Shown one piece after another: positions 20,621-29,132 of a DNA stretch of 64,000 bases. The notes under the pieces are model-generated. The model saw only the letters and a program-made list of their open reading frames with translations. It was not told where the DNA came from and ran no database searches. Every line of letters starts with the position of its first letter. The first letter of the stretch is position 1. The stretch covers positions 49,549 to 113,548 of the forward strand of contig NZ_JAPDNT010000011.1 of NCBI RefSeq assembly GCF_025989185.1, given 5' to 3'. Source of the stretch: Limobrevibacterium gyesilva (GTDB lineage Bacteria; Pseudomonadota; Alphaproteobacteria; Acetobacterales; Acetobacteraceae). Position numbers and translations under genes: made by a program.

Positions 20621-23041
20621 TCACGCCGTGCCGGACAAGCCGCCCGGCACGGCGCGCAGCAGCGGGCGGGCCAGCAGGCGTTCAAGGCGTTCGTCCAGGA
20701 TGGCGATATTGTACGGCTTGCGCAGAATGCTCTCCGCCCCGATCGCCTCGCCCGCCTGCAGCTCGGCATGGCCGGTGATCATCAGCGTGCGCAGGCCCGG
20801 GCGGATGGCGTGGGCGGCCTGGATCAGTGCCACGCCGTTCATGCCGGGCATGACATAGTCCACCAGCAAGGCATCGAATCCGCCGTCGCGCGCAAGGATC
20901 GCCAGCGCCTCCTCGCCACCCGAGGCCAGTTCGACGGCATAGCCGCGCTCGGACAGCATCTCGCCGGTCATCTGGCGCACGTCGCTGTCGTCGTCCACCA
21001 CCAGGATGCGGGCGCGGCGGCGCGGGCCGGCGCGGCCCGACAGCGGATCCGGGCGGGGCATGGCCGGCATGGCCTTGGCCCGCGGCAGCAGCAGGGTGAC
21101 CGTCGTGCCCTCGCCCGGCTTGCTCTCGATACGCACGTCGCCGCCGGATTGCATGGCGAGGCCATGCACCTGCGACAAGCCGAGGCCGGAGCCGCGGCCG
21201 GGCTCCTTGGTGGTGAAGAACGGCTCGAACACGCGGGCCATCACCTCGGGCGCCATGCCGGTGCCGGTGTCGGACACGCGGACCGCGACGTAGTCGCCAG
21301 GCGCGACGTTGCCGCCCACGCCCAGGGTCACGTTGCGCGTGGCAATGGTCAGCACGCCGCCATCGGGCATGGCGTCGCGCGCGTTGATGGCGAGGTTGAT
21401 GATCACCGCCTCGATCTGGCTGGGATCGACCATCGCCGGCCACAAATCCTGCACCAGGTCGGTCTGGATGCGGATGGAGCGGCCCAGCGTGCTGCCCAGG
21501 AGGTTCGACAGCGCCACCACGGTCATATTGAGGTCGGACGGCACCGGCAGCAGCCGCTGGCGGCGCGAGAAGGCCAGCAGCTGGCCGGTCAGCTTGCCGC
21601 CGCGCTCGGCCGATAGCAGCGCATTGTCGACCAGCCGCACCAAACTCTCCTGCCCAGCCGGCAGGCGGCCGCGCAGCAGGTCGAGCGCGCCGACGATCGC
21701 GGTCAGCAGATTGTTGAAATCATGCGCGATACCCCCGGCGAGCTGGCCCACGGCCTGGAGTTTCTGCGCCTGGCGCAGCGTCGCTTCGGTGTTCTCGCGC
21801 TCGGCCATCTCGACCTGCAGGCGGTTGCGGCTCTCGCTGAGGTCGCGGGTGCGCTCCTCCACCCGGGCCTCCAGCGTCGCGTTCAGGTTCTGCAGCTCGG
21901 CGCGCTGCTGGCCGAGCGCCGCGGCCATGTCGTTGAACGCCAGCGCGAGACTGCCGAACTCCGAGCCGGGCGGCTCGTCCAGCCTGGCGCGCGCTGACAG
22001 GTCGCCGGACGACCACCGGCGGGCAGCGGCCAGCAGGGTCGCGGTGGGGCGGCGGACGAAACGCTGGCCGAACACCAGCGCCAGCAGCAGCGAGATCAGC
22101 CCGCCGACGGCGATCAGCACGGTGCCGCGCATGGTCTCGCGATCGAGTTCCGCCAGTATGCCCGGCAGGTACATGCCGATGCTGACGAACATGTGCACCG
22201 GCCCATCGCTGGCCGGAACGAAGCCGACCAGCCGCTCCTTGCCGTCATAGCCCATCACCACTGCGTTGCCGCGCCTGGGCGCACTGAACAGCGGCCGCAC
22301 CGGCGGCGGGAACGGCTTGCCCACGAACTTGTCGTGGTCGGGGAAGCGGGCGATCGTGGTGCCGTCGCGGTCGGCGATGCCGATGGTGCTCTCGGGCGGG
22401 CGCTTGAGGTCGCCGAGATGCGCGCCCAGCCAGTCGAGGCTGAGGCCGACGACCACCACGGCATGCCGGCCGGATTTGAGCGTGAACGGCATGCAGAACG
22501 GCAATAGCGCCCGGCGCGTCGGCGTGGCCGGGGTATACGTGCCGGTCTCGAATTTGCCGTGGCCGATGACGTCGCGCACATGCGCGATGGCAGCGGCGCC
22601 GGCGAACGGGCCGGCACCGCTGTCGGTGGTGCAGATGATCTGCCCATCGTCGGCGATCACGCTCAGCACCTCGTAGCTCGGCAGGTCGGCGCGCAGCCCC
22701 TCCAGGCTGCGGCGGCAGGCGGGGTCGCCGTTGCGCACCGTGGCGAAATGGGTGATGGCGAGGCTGAGCTGGCGCGCGCCCTCGACGACGTTGGACATGT
22801 CCGCGTCCAGCAGCTCGGCCTGGCGCAAGGCCTCCTCGGCAATGCGCTGGCGGCCCTCGTTGCGCAGGCTCTGCTGCATATACGCCATGACCAGCATGGG
22901 CGGAATCGTTGCGACGACAATAAGGATCAGCAGACGGGTCAGCAGATTGGTCCGAGCGACGACTGTTCCCATCTCTCCGCCTGCACGTTCGCGCTGCCGG
23001 AATCGGCCGCGCATCAAGGTGTCCAGCGGCATAGGCCGCAT
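20621..23041 (-). CDS. Hybrid sensor histidine kinase with C-terminal receiver
   Basis: An 806-residue membrane signalling protein. It has a TM helix at about 33-55 and a periplasmic sensor of about 240 residues (cache-like, with FETGTYTP and ADRDGTTIARFP). A second TM (about 305-325), HAMP (about 330-380), a coiled coil, and HisKA with His440 in GIAHDFNNLL follow. HATPase_c (GSGLGLSQVHG) precedes a receiver with Asp728 in VDYVMPGMNG. The HDFNN H-box places it in the family of kinases with a fused receiver, often chemosensory or stress related. ATG at 23041 has GAAGG four bases upstream. No response regulator lies next to it; the signal is unknown. Confidence 0.92.
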   Translation of the reverse strand: MRPMPLDTLMRGRFRQRERAGGEMGTVVARTNLLTRLLILIVVATIPPMLVMAYMQQSLRNEGRQRIAEEALRQAELLDADMSNVVEGARQLSLAITHFATVRNGDPACRRSLEGLRADLPSYEVLSVIADDGQIICTTDSGAGPFAGAAAIAHVRDVIGHGKFETGTYTPATPTRRALLPFCMPFTLKSGRHAVVVVGLSLDWLGAHLGDLKRPPESTIGIADRDGTTIARFPDHDKFVGKPFPPPVRPLFSAPRRGNAVVMGYDGKERLVGFVPASDGPVHMFVSIGMYLPGILAELDRETMRGTVLIAVGGLISLLLALVFGQRFVRRPTATLLAAARRWSSGDLSARARLDEPPGSEFGSLALAFNDMAAALGQQRAELQNLNATLEARVEERTRDLSESRNRLQVEMAERENTEATLRQAQKLQAVGQLAGGIAHDFNNLLTAIVGALDLLRGRLPAGQESLVRLVDNALLSAERGGKLTGQLLAFSRRQRLLPVPSDLNMTVVALSNLLGSTLGRSIRIQTDLVQDLWPAMVDPSQIEAVIINLAINARDAMPDGGVLTIATRNVTLGVGGNVAPGDYVAVRVSDTGTGMAPEVMARVFEPFFTTKEPGRGSGLGLSQVHGLAMQSGGDVRIESKPGEGTTVTLLLPRAKAMPAMPRPDPLSGRAGPRRRARILVVDDDSDVRQMTGEMLSERGYAVELASGGEEALAILARDGGFDALLVDYVMPGMNGVALIQAAHAIRPGLRTLMITGHAELQAGEAIGAESILRKPYNIAILDERLERLLARPLLRAVPGGLSGTA

Positions 23042-23183
23042 GATGCCTTCGCAACGGAAATCAAGACTAGGCGAGCTTTGTTAAGGCAATTGCAAGATTT
23101 TTGCGTAAATATGACGAGGGCGGCACGCAGGTGCGACGTCGGCGGGGGGGCGAGGAAGAGACCTGGGGAGCGTGCGCCGGCAG

Positions 23184-23267
23184 TGGTGCGAGAGGGGGGA
23201 TTCGAACCCCCATGGCTCGCGCCGGTCGATTTTGAGTCGACTGCGTCTACCGTTCCGCCACTCTCGC
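23184..23267 (-). tRNA. tRNA-Leu (anticodon CAA)
   Basis: On the minus strand, acceptor GCGAGAG pairs with CTCTCGC, with discriminator A and encoded CCA. The anticodon arm has loop CTCAAAA (CAA). An extended variable arm typical of class II tRNA-Leu is present, and GGTTCGAATCC forms the T arm. Confidence 0.95.
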
Positions 23268-23395
23268 CCACGCCAAGCCCACCGGCGGGGGTGCCGCCGG
23301 CGGCCGGAACATACAGGAATGCCGTTGCCTTGCCAGCGCAAACATCGGCCGCGCGGGGCCTGCGGGAAAGTTTCGCGGCGGTGCCAGATCCGGGT

Positions 23396-23424
23396 TTGCA
23401 TCCGGGGCAAGGCTTCGCTATATC
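23396..23424 (+). promoter_or_regulatory. Promoter of tRNA-Asn
   Basis: TTGCAT at 23396-23401, a 17-base spacer and TATATC at 23419-23424, 15 bases before the tRNA 5' end. Confidence 0.55.
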
Positions 23425-23438
23425 GGCGCCCGCGCTGA

Positions 23439-23514
23439 TCCCGGATAGCTCAGTTGGTAGAGCAAGCGGCTGTTAACCGCTGGGTCGCAGGTTCGAGTCC
23501 TGCTCCGGGAGCCA
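23439..23514 (+). tRNA. tRNA-Asn (anticodon GTT)
   Basis: Acceptor TCCCGGA pairs with TCCGGGA, discriminator G, CCA encoded. The D arm contains AGCTCAGTTGGTAGAGC, the anticodon loop is CTGTTAA (GTT), and the T arm contains GGTTCGAGTCC. Confidence 0.97.
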
Positions 23515-23522
23515 GTGCGCCC

Positions 23523-23954
23523 TCACCCTGTCTGCCGGCCCTGGCCCTCGGGCGCGGGAAGTACCCGTGGCTGGCCGCCTTCGCCGACCGCGACGAAGGT
23601 GAATTCGGCCTGGGTCACCTTGATCCGCTCGCCCAGGCCACCGCGCAGCACCCAGACCTCCACCGCATAGGTGATCGACGTGCGCCCTGTCTGCACTTCG
23701 CGCGTGTAGCAGCACACGGAGTCGCCGACATGCACGGGCTGCAGGAAGTGGATGTTGCTGACACCGGCCGTGACCACGGGACCGTCGGCCCGCCTGACCG
23801 CGCTCATCACGGCGGATGCGTCCATGAGCGCCATGATCCAGCCGCCGAAGATGTGCCCCCACGGATTCGTGTCGGCGGGCATCGCGAGCTGACGCGACGC
23901 CAACTCGCCGGTCGGGCCGGCCATCTCGGCCTCGGGCAGGATTGCGTGCGGCAT
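23523..23954 (-). CDS. Acyl-CoA thioesterase, YciA/hotdog family
   Basis: A 143-residue hotdog-fold thioesterase that cleaves acyl-CoA to acid and CoA. Family features are MPADTNPWGHIFGGWIMALM (about residues 25-44) with the catalytic Asp in LMDASA, then HFLQPVHVGDSV and GRTSITYAVEVW. The length is normal for YciA-type enzymes. Its 3' end lies 8 bases from the tRNA-Asn end on the opposite strand. The 144 bases before it hold no recognisable gene. Physiological acyl chain unknown. Confidence 0.9.
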   Translation of the reverse strand: MPHAILPEAEMAGPTGELASRQLAMPADTNPWGHIFGGWIMALMDASAVMSAVRRADGPVVTAGVSNIHFLQPVHVGDSVCCYTREVQTGRTSITYAVEVWVLRGGLGERIKVTQAEFTFVAVGEGGQPRVLPAPEGQGRQTG

Positions 23955-24098
23955 GGCGGACCTCCTTCCATCCAGAGCGAAAATGCAGCTTCGGTGGACG
24001 CGTCTCCTCCGCCGTCACGCCTGTATGTTGCGCTGCAGCATGGCCGATCAAGGGCGCACGCGAAAGCGTGAGCGCGCCCTTGGGCACCGGCCGCCTGG

Positions 24099-25256
24099 TC
24101 AGCCGGACGGCGACAGCCGGTGCCAGCCTTCCCGTCCGAGCTGCGCCATCCGCCCGTGAGCGATGGTTGCGACGAGCCGCGGAGCTCCGGCATCGGCCGC
24201 CACCAGCACGAGATCCGCGCGCCGGCCGGGCGCGATCGTGCCGCGGTCGTCGAGGCCCGTGGCCGCGGCCGGATTCGCCGAGACCAGGTTCCAGGCCGCC
24301 GGCAGGTCCAGAACGCCGCGGCGCGCCAGAATGAAGGGCGCGCGCAGCAGGCAGGGGTAGAAATAATCGCTGGAAAGCACGCTGCAGATGCCCGCCTCGG
24401 CCAGCCTTGCCGCCGACGCCCAGCCCAGATGCGACCTGCCGCGGACCACGTTGGGGCTGCCCATCACCACGTGGTCGCCGGCGGCGCGGGCCGCTTGCCC
24501 CACCGACTCGGCCATCGGGAACTCGCAGATGCGGGCACCGTGGGCGCGGAAGGCGTCGCGGGCCGCGACGGTGTCGTCGTCGTGGCTCGCCATCGGCAGG
24601 CCGGCGCTGCGGGCGGCCTCGGCCAGGCGGTGCAGCGCAGGCTCGACCTCGGCGGCGCGGGCGCCGACCCGCTCGGCAAGCGTGCGGAACGCCGTGAGGT
24701 CCATGCCGGCGCGGTCGCTGTACTTGGCCGCGGTGACGGGGTCGCCGAGCTTCTTCAGGATCGACGGCGTGTGATCGTTGAAGGCCAGCAGATGTACCCG
24801 CCGGGCGGCGATGTCGGCCAGGGCGGTGTCGAGCGCATCGAGGTTGAACGCCTCCCAGCGCATGTGCACCCGCATGTCGCAGGCCCAGTCGCGCGCATGC
24901 AACGCATCCAGCAACCCCCGCCACGTCTCCAGGCTGCGCAGGCCGGGCTCCCAGGACAGGGTGACGCCGTGGAAGGCGGTGGTGATGCCGTTGGCGAGCA
25001 GTTGCCGCTCGGTGTCCTCCAGCGCGAGGTCGAAGGGGAAGCCGACGCCGGGCCGCGGCTGCACCTGGCGCTCGAAGGCGTCGCCGTGGATGTCCACGAT
25101 GCCCGGCAGCACCAGCAGGCCGCGCGCGTCCAGGGTGCGCGCGGCCTGCGCCGTCGTGCCGACCTCCGCAATATGCCCGTCCACCAGCAGCAGGTCGGCC
25201 TCGGCCAGCCCTCCGCCCGCGAGCACCTGCCCGCCGGCGATTCGTAAAGGTTGCAT
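24099..25256 (-). CDS. PhnM-like amidohydrolase (second copy), phosphonate metabolism
   Basis: A 385-residue amidohydrolase related to PhnM, which removes pyrophosphate from ribose 1-methylphosphonate 5-triphosphate. It differs clearly from the operon copy at 30595: the metal motif reads DIHGDAFERQ where PhnM has HTDN. It keeps VHMRWE, FNDHTPS (DHSPG in PhnM), SHDDD, GSPNVVRG and SSDY, so the metal site looks intact. The gene follows phnF by 8 bases with GAGGAA before its ATG, so it should be co-regulated with the C-P lyase locus. A distinct substrate is possible; exact reaction not determined. Confidence 0.85.
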   Translation of the reverse strand: MQPLRIAGGQVLAGGGLAEADLLLVDGHIAEVGTTAQAARTLDARGLLVLPGIVDIHGDAFERQVQPRPGVGFPFDLALEDTERQLLANGITTAFHGVTLSWEPGLRSLETWRGLLDALHARDWACDMRVHMRWEAFNLDALDTALADIAARRVHLLAFNDHTPSILKKLGDPVTAAKYSDRAGMDLTAFRTLAERVGARAAEVEPALHRLAEAARSAGLPMASHDDDTVAARDAFRAHGARICEFPMAESVGQAARAAGDHVVMGSPNVVRGRSHLGWASAARLAEAGICSVLSSDYFYPCLLRAPFILARRGVLDLPAAWNLVSANPAAATGLDDRGTIAPGRRADLVLVAADAGAPRLVATIAHGRMAQLGREGWHRLSPSG

Positions 25257-25264
25257 GTATTTCC

Positions 25265-26032
25265 TCAGGGTTCGAAGACGATCTGCACGCGCGGGGTGGG
25301 ATAGCGCGACACCCCGAATTCGACCACCGCGCCGTTCTGGTCGACATTGACGTTCTCGGTGATCAGCAGCGGCCGGTTGCGCGGGGTGCGCAGCAGTTCG
25401 GCCTCGTTGGGCTGCGGCAGGCGGGCGGTGACGCGGGTCACCTGGCGACGGTAGTCGGATACGCCGGCCCGGGCCAGCGCCTCGGTGATGGTGACGGCGG
25501 ACTGCAACGCCGCCAGCAGGCCAGGGAAGCGGGCGGCCGGGAAATGGTGGGTGCCGAGGCTGACCGGGCGGCCATCGGCCATGCCCAGCCGCTCCAGCCG
25601 GATCACCCGCGCGCCGGTGCGGATGCCCAACCCGGCGGCGACGGTGGCGTCGGCGGCGATCTCGCGCAGATCGAGGATGCGGCCCGAAGGCTCCTTGTTG
25701 TGGCGGCGGATCCACTCGGAGAAGCGGGTGCGCGGCGCCACCGCGTAGTCCAGCACGTCCTCGGCGACGAAGCTGCCGCGGCCCTGCTCCACGCGCACCA
25801 GGCCGCTGCGCGACAACTCCTCCAGCGCGCGGCGGACGGTGTGGCGGTTGACGCCGAAGCGGGCGGAAAATTGCGCCTCGGTGGGCAGCTTTGCGCCGGG
25901 GGGGTGGGTACCGTCGGTGATCTCCGCTTCGATGACGTGGACGATCCGGCGCCACAGGGCCACGCCAGGCTCGGCTCGGATCAGCTCGGCTCCGGCGCTG
26001 CGATCGGGCGTTGTCATGGCAAATTCATCCAT
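25265..26032 (-). CDS. phnF: PhnF, GntR/HutC-family regulator of phosphonate genes
   Basis: A GntR-type transcription factor with an N-terminal winged helix (about 20-85: ALWRRIVHVIEAEI, LPTEAQFSARFGVNRHTVRRALEEL). A C-terminal UTRA ligand domain of the HutC subfamily spans about 95-255. It is divergent from phnG, and the shared promoter contains a perfect palindrome. It probably represses phnGHIJKLM and itself in the absence of phosphonate or under phosphate sufficiency, which is inference from family and position. Three starts are possible: GTG at 26056, ATG at 26032 or ATG at 26017. I give the middle one. Confidence 0.88.
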   Translation of the reverse strand: MDEFAMTTPDRSAGAELIRAEPGVALWRRIVHVIEAEITDGTHPPGAKLPTEAQFSARFGVNRHTVRRALEELSRSGLVRVEQGRGSFVAEDVLDYAVAPRTRFSEWIRRHNKEPSGRILDLREIAADATVAAGLGIRTGARVIRLERLGMADGRPVSLGTHHFPAARFPGLLAALQSAVTITEALARAGVSDYRRQVTRVTARLPQPNEAELLRTPRNRPLLITENVNVDQNGAVVEFGVSRYPTPRVQIVFEP

Positions 26033-26059
26033 CCGGCGGCTGCGGTCGTGCGACACGGC

Positions 26060-26088
26060 TTGACGGTAGCGGGCTTGGGGTCTAGCTG
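26060..26088 (+). promoter_or_regulatory. Candidate promoter of phnGHIJKLM
   Basis: TTGACG at 26060-26065, a 17-base spacer and TAGCTG at 26083-26088. It overlaps the palindromic operator candidate. The -10 match is poor, but the position fits phnG. Confidence 0.4.
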
Positions 26089-26096
26089 TCTAGACA
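26087..26096. promoter_or_regulatory. Palindromic operator candidate for PhnF
   Basis: TGTCTAGACA is a perfect 10-bp palindrome in the middle of the phnF/phnG gap. A partial copy (GTCTAG) lies 8 bases upstream at 26080-26085. Short symmetric sites in divergent promoters are the usual GntR operators. Binding by PhnF is inference. Confidence 0.5.
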
Positions 26097-26122
26097 TCTA
26101 AACCAATACGGGTCGCGCCTGC

Positions 26123-26569
26123 ATGAAAACCGACGACACCGCCGCCCGCCGGCACTGGATGTCCGTGCTGGCCCGCGCCAGCGCCGACGACATGCGCCGG
26201 TGCCTGGCGGACTGCCCGCCTTTGCCCGACCACGTCACGCTGCGCGGGCCGGAGACCGGGCTGGTGATGACGCGTGGCCGCGCCGGCGGCGGGGGGGCGG
26301 CGTTCAACCTGGGCGAGATGACGGTGACGCGCTGCACCGTGCGCAGCGGCGGCCAGATCGGTCACGCCTATGTCGCCGGGCGCGACGGCGGGCACGCCGA
26401 GCTGGCGGCGCGCATCGATGCCGCCCTGCAGGACCCGGCGCTGCACGACGCCTTGCACCGCAACGTGGTCGCGAGGCTCGCACAGGAGCAGGCCGCCGCC
26501 CGTGCGGAGGCCGCACGCCGTGCAGCGGCCACCCGGGTGCAGTTCTTCACCATGGCAACCATGCGCTGA
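26123..26569 (+). CDS. phnG: C-P lyase core subunit PhnG
   Basis: PhnG is part of the PhnGHIJ core complex and, with PhnI, supports formation of ribose 1-(methyl)phosphonate 5-triphosphate. The 148-residue product has RGPETGLVMTRGRAGG and FNLGEMTVTRCTV, then GHAYVAGRD, segments that are highly conserved in PhnG. The C-terminus is Ala/Arg-rich helix. First gene of a plus-strand operon; phnH follows after 15 bases. Confidence 0.95.
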   Translation: MKTDDTAARRHWMSVLARASADDMRRCLADCPPLPDHVTLRGPETGLVMTRGRAGGGGAAFNLGEMTVTRCTVRSGGQIGHAYVAGRDGGHAELAARIDAALQDPALHDALHRNVVARLAQEQAAARAEAARRAAATRVQFFTMATMR

Positions 26570-26584
26570 CAGGGGGCGACCCGG

Positions 26585-27160
26585 ATGAGCATCGACCTTC
26601 CCGGCTTCGCCGACCCGGTCCTCGGCGCCCAGTCCTGCTTCCGTGCGGTGCTGGACGCGATGGCCCGCCCCGGCAGCCGCCATGCGGCCGGCGCAGGGCT
26701 GACCCCGCCGGCGCCGCTCGATCCCGCCACCGCCGCGGTGCTGCTGACGCTCGTGGATGTCGAGACGCCGCTCTGGTTCGACCCCGGCTGCGCCGCGGCG
26801 CAGGACTGGATCGCGTTCCATTGCGGCGCCGCCACGGTGCCTGACATCGGCGCGGCCGCCTTCGTGCTGGCGCTGGAGCTGCCGGACCTCGCGCATCTCA
26901 ATGCCGGCAGCGACGACGGCCCGGAGGAATCCGCCACGCTGATCCTGCAAGTGCGCGGCTTCGGCGCCGGCACCGCGCTGCACCTCGCCGGCCCCGGGCT
27001 GCGTGCGCCAGCGACGCTGGCCGTGGACGGCCTGCCCGCCGGCTTCGCCGCCGCCTGGGCGGACAACCACGCGCTGTTCCCGCGCGGCGTCGACCTGATC
27101 CTGTGCGCCGGCACCACCATCGCCGCGCTGCCGCGCAGCGTGCGCATCGCGGAGGGCTGA
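26585..27160 (+). CDS. phnH: C-P lyase core subunit PhnH
   Basis: PhnH is a core-complex subunit with a fold related to PLP enzymes but without the cofactor. The 191-residue product shows FRAVLDAMARPGSRH near the N-terminus and PEESATLILQV and the typical LAGPGLR in the second half. It ends close to a conserved PRSVRI. It starts at ATG 26585 and is followed by phnI after 4 bases. Confidence 0.95.
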   Translation: MSIDLPGFADPVLGAQSCFRAVLDAMARPGSRHAAGAGLTPPAPLDPATAAVLLTLVDVETPLWFDPGCAAAQDWIAFHCGAATVPDIGAAAFVLALELPDLAHLNAGSDDGPEESATLILQVRGFGAGTALHLAGPGLRAPATLAVDGLPAGFAAAWADNHALFPRGVDLILCAGTTIAALPRSVRIAEG

Positions 27161-27164
27161 ACCC

Positions 27165-28247
27165 ATGGCTTATGTGGCCGTCAAAGGCGGCGAGCGTGCC
27201 ATCGACAATGCCCATGCCTGGCTCGCCGAGGACCGGCGCGGCGATCCCGCCGTCGCCGAGATCGGCACCGACCAGATCGCCGAACAGCTCGGCCGCGCCG
27301 TGGACCGGGTGATGGCGGAAGGCTCGCTGTACGACCGCGAGCTCGCGGCGTTGGCGATCAAGCAGGCGCAGGGCGACCTGATCGAGGCCGCGTTCCTGCT
27401 GCGGGCCTATCGCACCACCCTGCCCCGCTTCGCCTATTCGCGGCCGGTGGATACCGCGGCAATGCAGATCCGCCGCCGCATCTCGGCCGTGTTCAAGGAC
27501 CTGCCGGGCGGCCAGGTGCTCGGCCCGACCTACGACTACACGCACCGGCTGCTGGATTTCGCGCTCGCCGCCGGCGGCCAGCCGCCGCCCGCGCCCGAAG
27601 CGCCGGCCGACGACATGCGCATGCCGCGGGTGAGCGATATCCTCGGCCATGAGGGCCTGATCGAGCGCGACGGGGCACCCGACGGCGAGCCCGGCGACCT
27701 CACGCGCGAGCCGCTGGCCTTTCCCGCCGGGCGCGACCTGCGGCTGCAGGCGCTGGCGCGTGGCGACGAAGGGTTCCTGCTGGCACTCGGCTACTCCACC
27801 CAGCGCGGCTGGGGCGGCACCCATCCGTTCGTGGGCGAGATCCGCCTGGGCGAGGTGTCCGTGGAGATCGAGCCGCCGGAGCTGGGCTTTGCCATCGACA
27901 TCGGCGACATGACGCTGACCGAGTGCCAGATGGTCAACCAGTTCGCGGGATCGAAAACCGTGCCGCCGCAATTCACCCGCGGCTACGGCCTCGCCTTCGG
28001 CCACGCCGAGCGCAAGGCCATGGCCATGGCGCTGGTGGACCGCGCCATGCGCGCCGAGGAGCTGGGCGAGGACGTGAAGGCGCCGGCGCAGAACATCGAG
28101 TTCGTGCTGTACCACTCCGACAACATCGAGGCGACCGGCTTCGTCGAGCATCTGAAGCTGCCGCACTACGTCGATTTCCAGAGCGAGCTGGAGACGGTCC
28201 GCCGCATGCGGGCGGATGCCATGCGGATGCAGGAGGCCGCGGAATGA
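27165..28247 (+). CDS. phnI: C-P lyase core subunit PhnI
   Basis: PhnI catalyses attack of the phosphonate on the C1 of ATP's ribose with loss of adenine, together with PhnG, H and L. The 360-residue product begins MAYVAVKGGERAIDNAH and has GSLYDRELAALAIKQAQGD. Near the end it has CQMVNQF, GYGLAFGHAERKAM and LYHSDNIEATGFVEHLKLPH, all PhnI hallmarks. The length is normal. Its stop overlaps the phnJ ATG (ATGA). Confidence 0.96.
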   Translation: MAYVAVKGGERAIDNAHAWLAEDRRGDPAVAEIGTDQIAEQLGRAVDRVMAEGSLYDRELAALAIKQAQGDLIEAAFLLRAYRTTLPRFAYSRPVDTAAMQIRRRISAVFKDLPGGQVLGPTYDYTHRLLDFALAAGGQPPPAPEAPADDMRMPRVSDILGHEGLIERDGAPDGEPGDLTREPLAFPAGRDLRLQALARGDEGFLLALGYSTQRGWGGTHPFVGEIRLGEVSVEIEPPELGFAIDIGDMTLTECQMVNQFAGSKTVPPQFTRGYGLAFGHAERKAMAMALVDRAMRAEELGEDVKAPAQNIEFVLYHSDNIEATGFVEHLKLPHYVDFQSELETVRRMRADAMRMQEAAE

Positions 28248-29128
28248 ACGCGCTGTCGGGCTACAACTTCGCCTATCTCGACGAGCAGACGAAGCGGATG
28301 ATCCGCCGCGCCATCCTCAAGGCGGTGGCCATTCCCGGTCATCAGGTGCCGTTCGGCAGCCGCGAGATGCCCCTGCCTTATGGCTGGGGCACCGGCGGCA
28401 TCCAGGTGACCGCCGCTGTGCTCGGCCCGTCCGACGTGCTGAAGGTGATCGATCAGGGTGCGGACGACACCACCAACGCCGTGTCCATCCGCCGCTTCTT
28501 CGGCCGCACCGCCGGCGTGCGCACCACCACCGCCACCGCCGAGGCGACGCTGATCCAGACCCGCCACCGCATTCCCGAGACGGCGCTGCGCGAGGACCAG
28601 ATCATCGTCTACCAGGTGCCGCAGCCGGAGCCGCTGTCGAAGCTGGAACCGTCGCGGGCGGAGACGCGGCGCATGCACGGTCTCGCCGAATACGGGCTGA
28701 TGCATGTGAAGCTGTACGAGGACATCACCCGCTTCGGCCATGTCTCGATCAGCTACGACTACCCGGTGCTGGTCAATTCCCGCTACCTGATGGCGCCGAG
28801 CCCGATTCCGGCGTTCGACAATCCGAAGATGCACATGATGCCGGCGCTGCAGTTGTTCGGCGCCGGGCGCGAGAAGCGCATCTACGCCGTCCCGCCCTAC
28901 ACGGCAGTGAAAAGCCTGGATTTCGACGACCATCCGTTCCGCACCACCCGCGCGCCGCATGCGTGCGGGCTGTGCGGCGCCACCGACAGCTATCTGGACG
29001 AGGTCGTCACCGACGACCGCGGCGGGCGGCTGTTCGTGTGCTCGGACACCGATCATTGCGAGACGCGGCGCGCGGCCGGCCATGTCGGCGCCGAAGCACC
29101 CACTGCGGATGAACTGGCCGCGGAGTAA
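28244..29128 (+). CDS. phnJ: C-P lyase radical-SAM subunit PhnJ
   Basis: PhnJ cleaves the carbon-phosphorus bond with a [4Fe-4S] cluster and SAM. The 294-residue product begins MNALSGYNFAYLDEQTKRM and carries the four-cysteine pattern C-x2-C-x21-C-x5-C near the C-terminus (CGLC, then VCSDTDHC), the signature of this family. The start is the ATG overlapping phnI; a longer in-frame extension lies wholly within phnI. phnK begins 4 bases later. Confidence 0.97.
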   Translation: MNALSGYNFAYLDEQTKRMIRRAILKAVAIPGHQVPFGSREMPLPYGWGTGGIQVTAAVLGPSDVLKVIDQGADDTTNAVSIRRFFGRTAGVRTTTATAEATLIQTRHRIPETALREDQIIVYQVPQPEPLSKLEPSRAETRRMHGLAEYGLMHVKLYEDITRFGHVSISYDYPVLVNSRYLMAPSPIPAFDNPKMHMMPALQLFGAGREKRIYAVPPYTAVKSLDFDDHPFRTTRAPHACGLCGATDSYLDEVVTDDRGGRLFVCSDTDHCETRRAAGHVGAEAPTADELAAE

Positions 29129-29132
29129 GGCG

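Noticed and set aside
23473..25347. 624-codon minus-strand frame covering the thioesterase and PhnM paralog
   Set aside because: It is out of frame with both recognised proteins and has no domain of its own.
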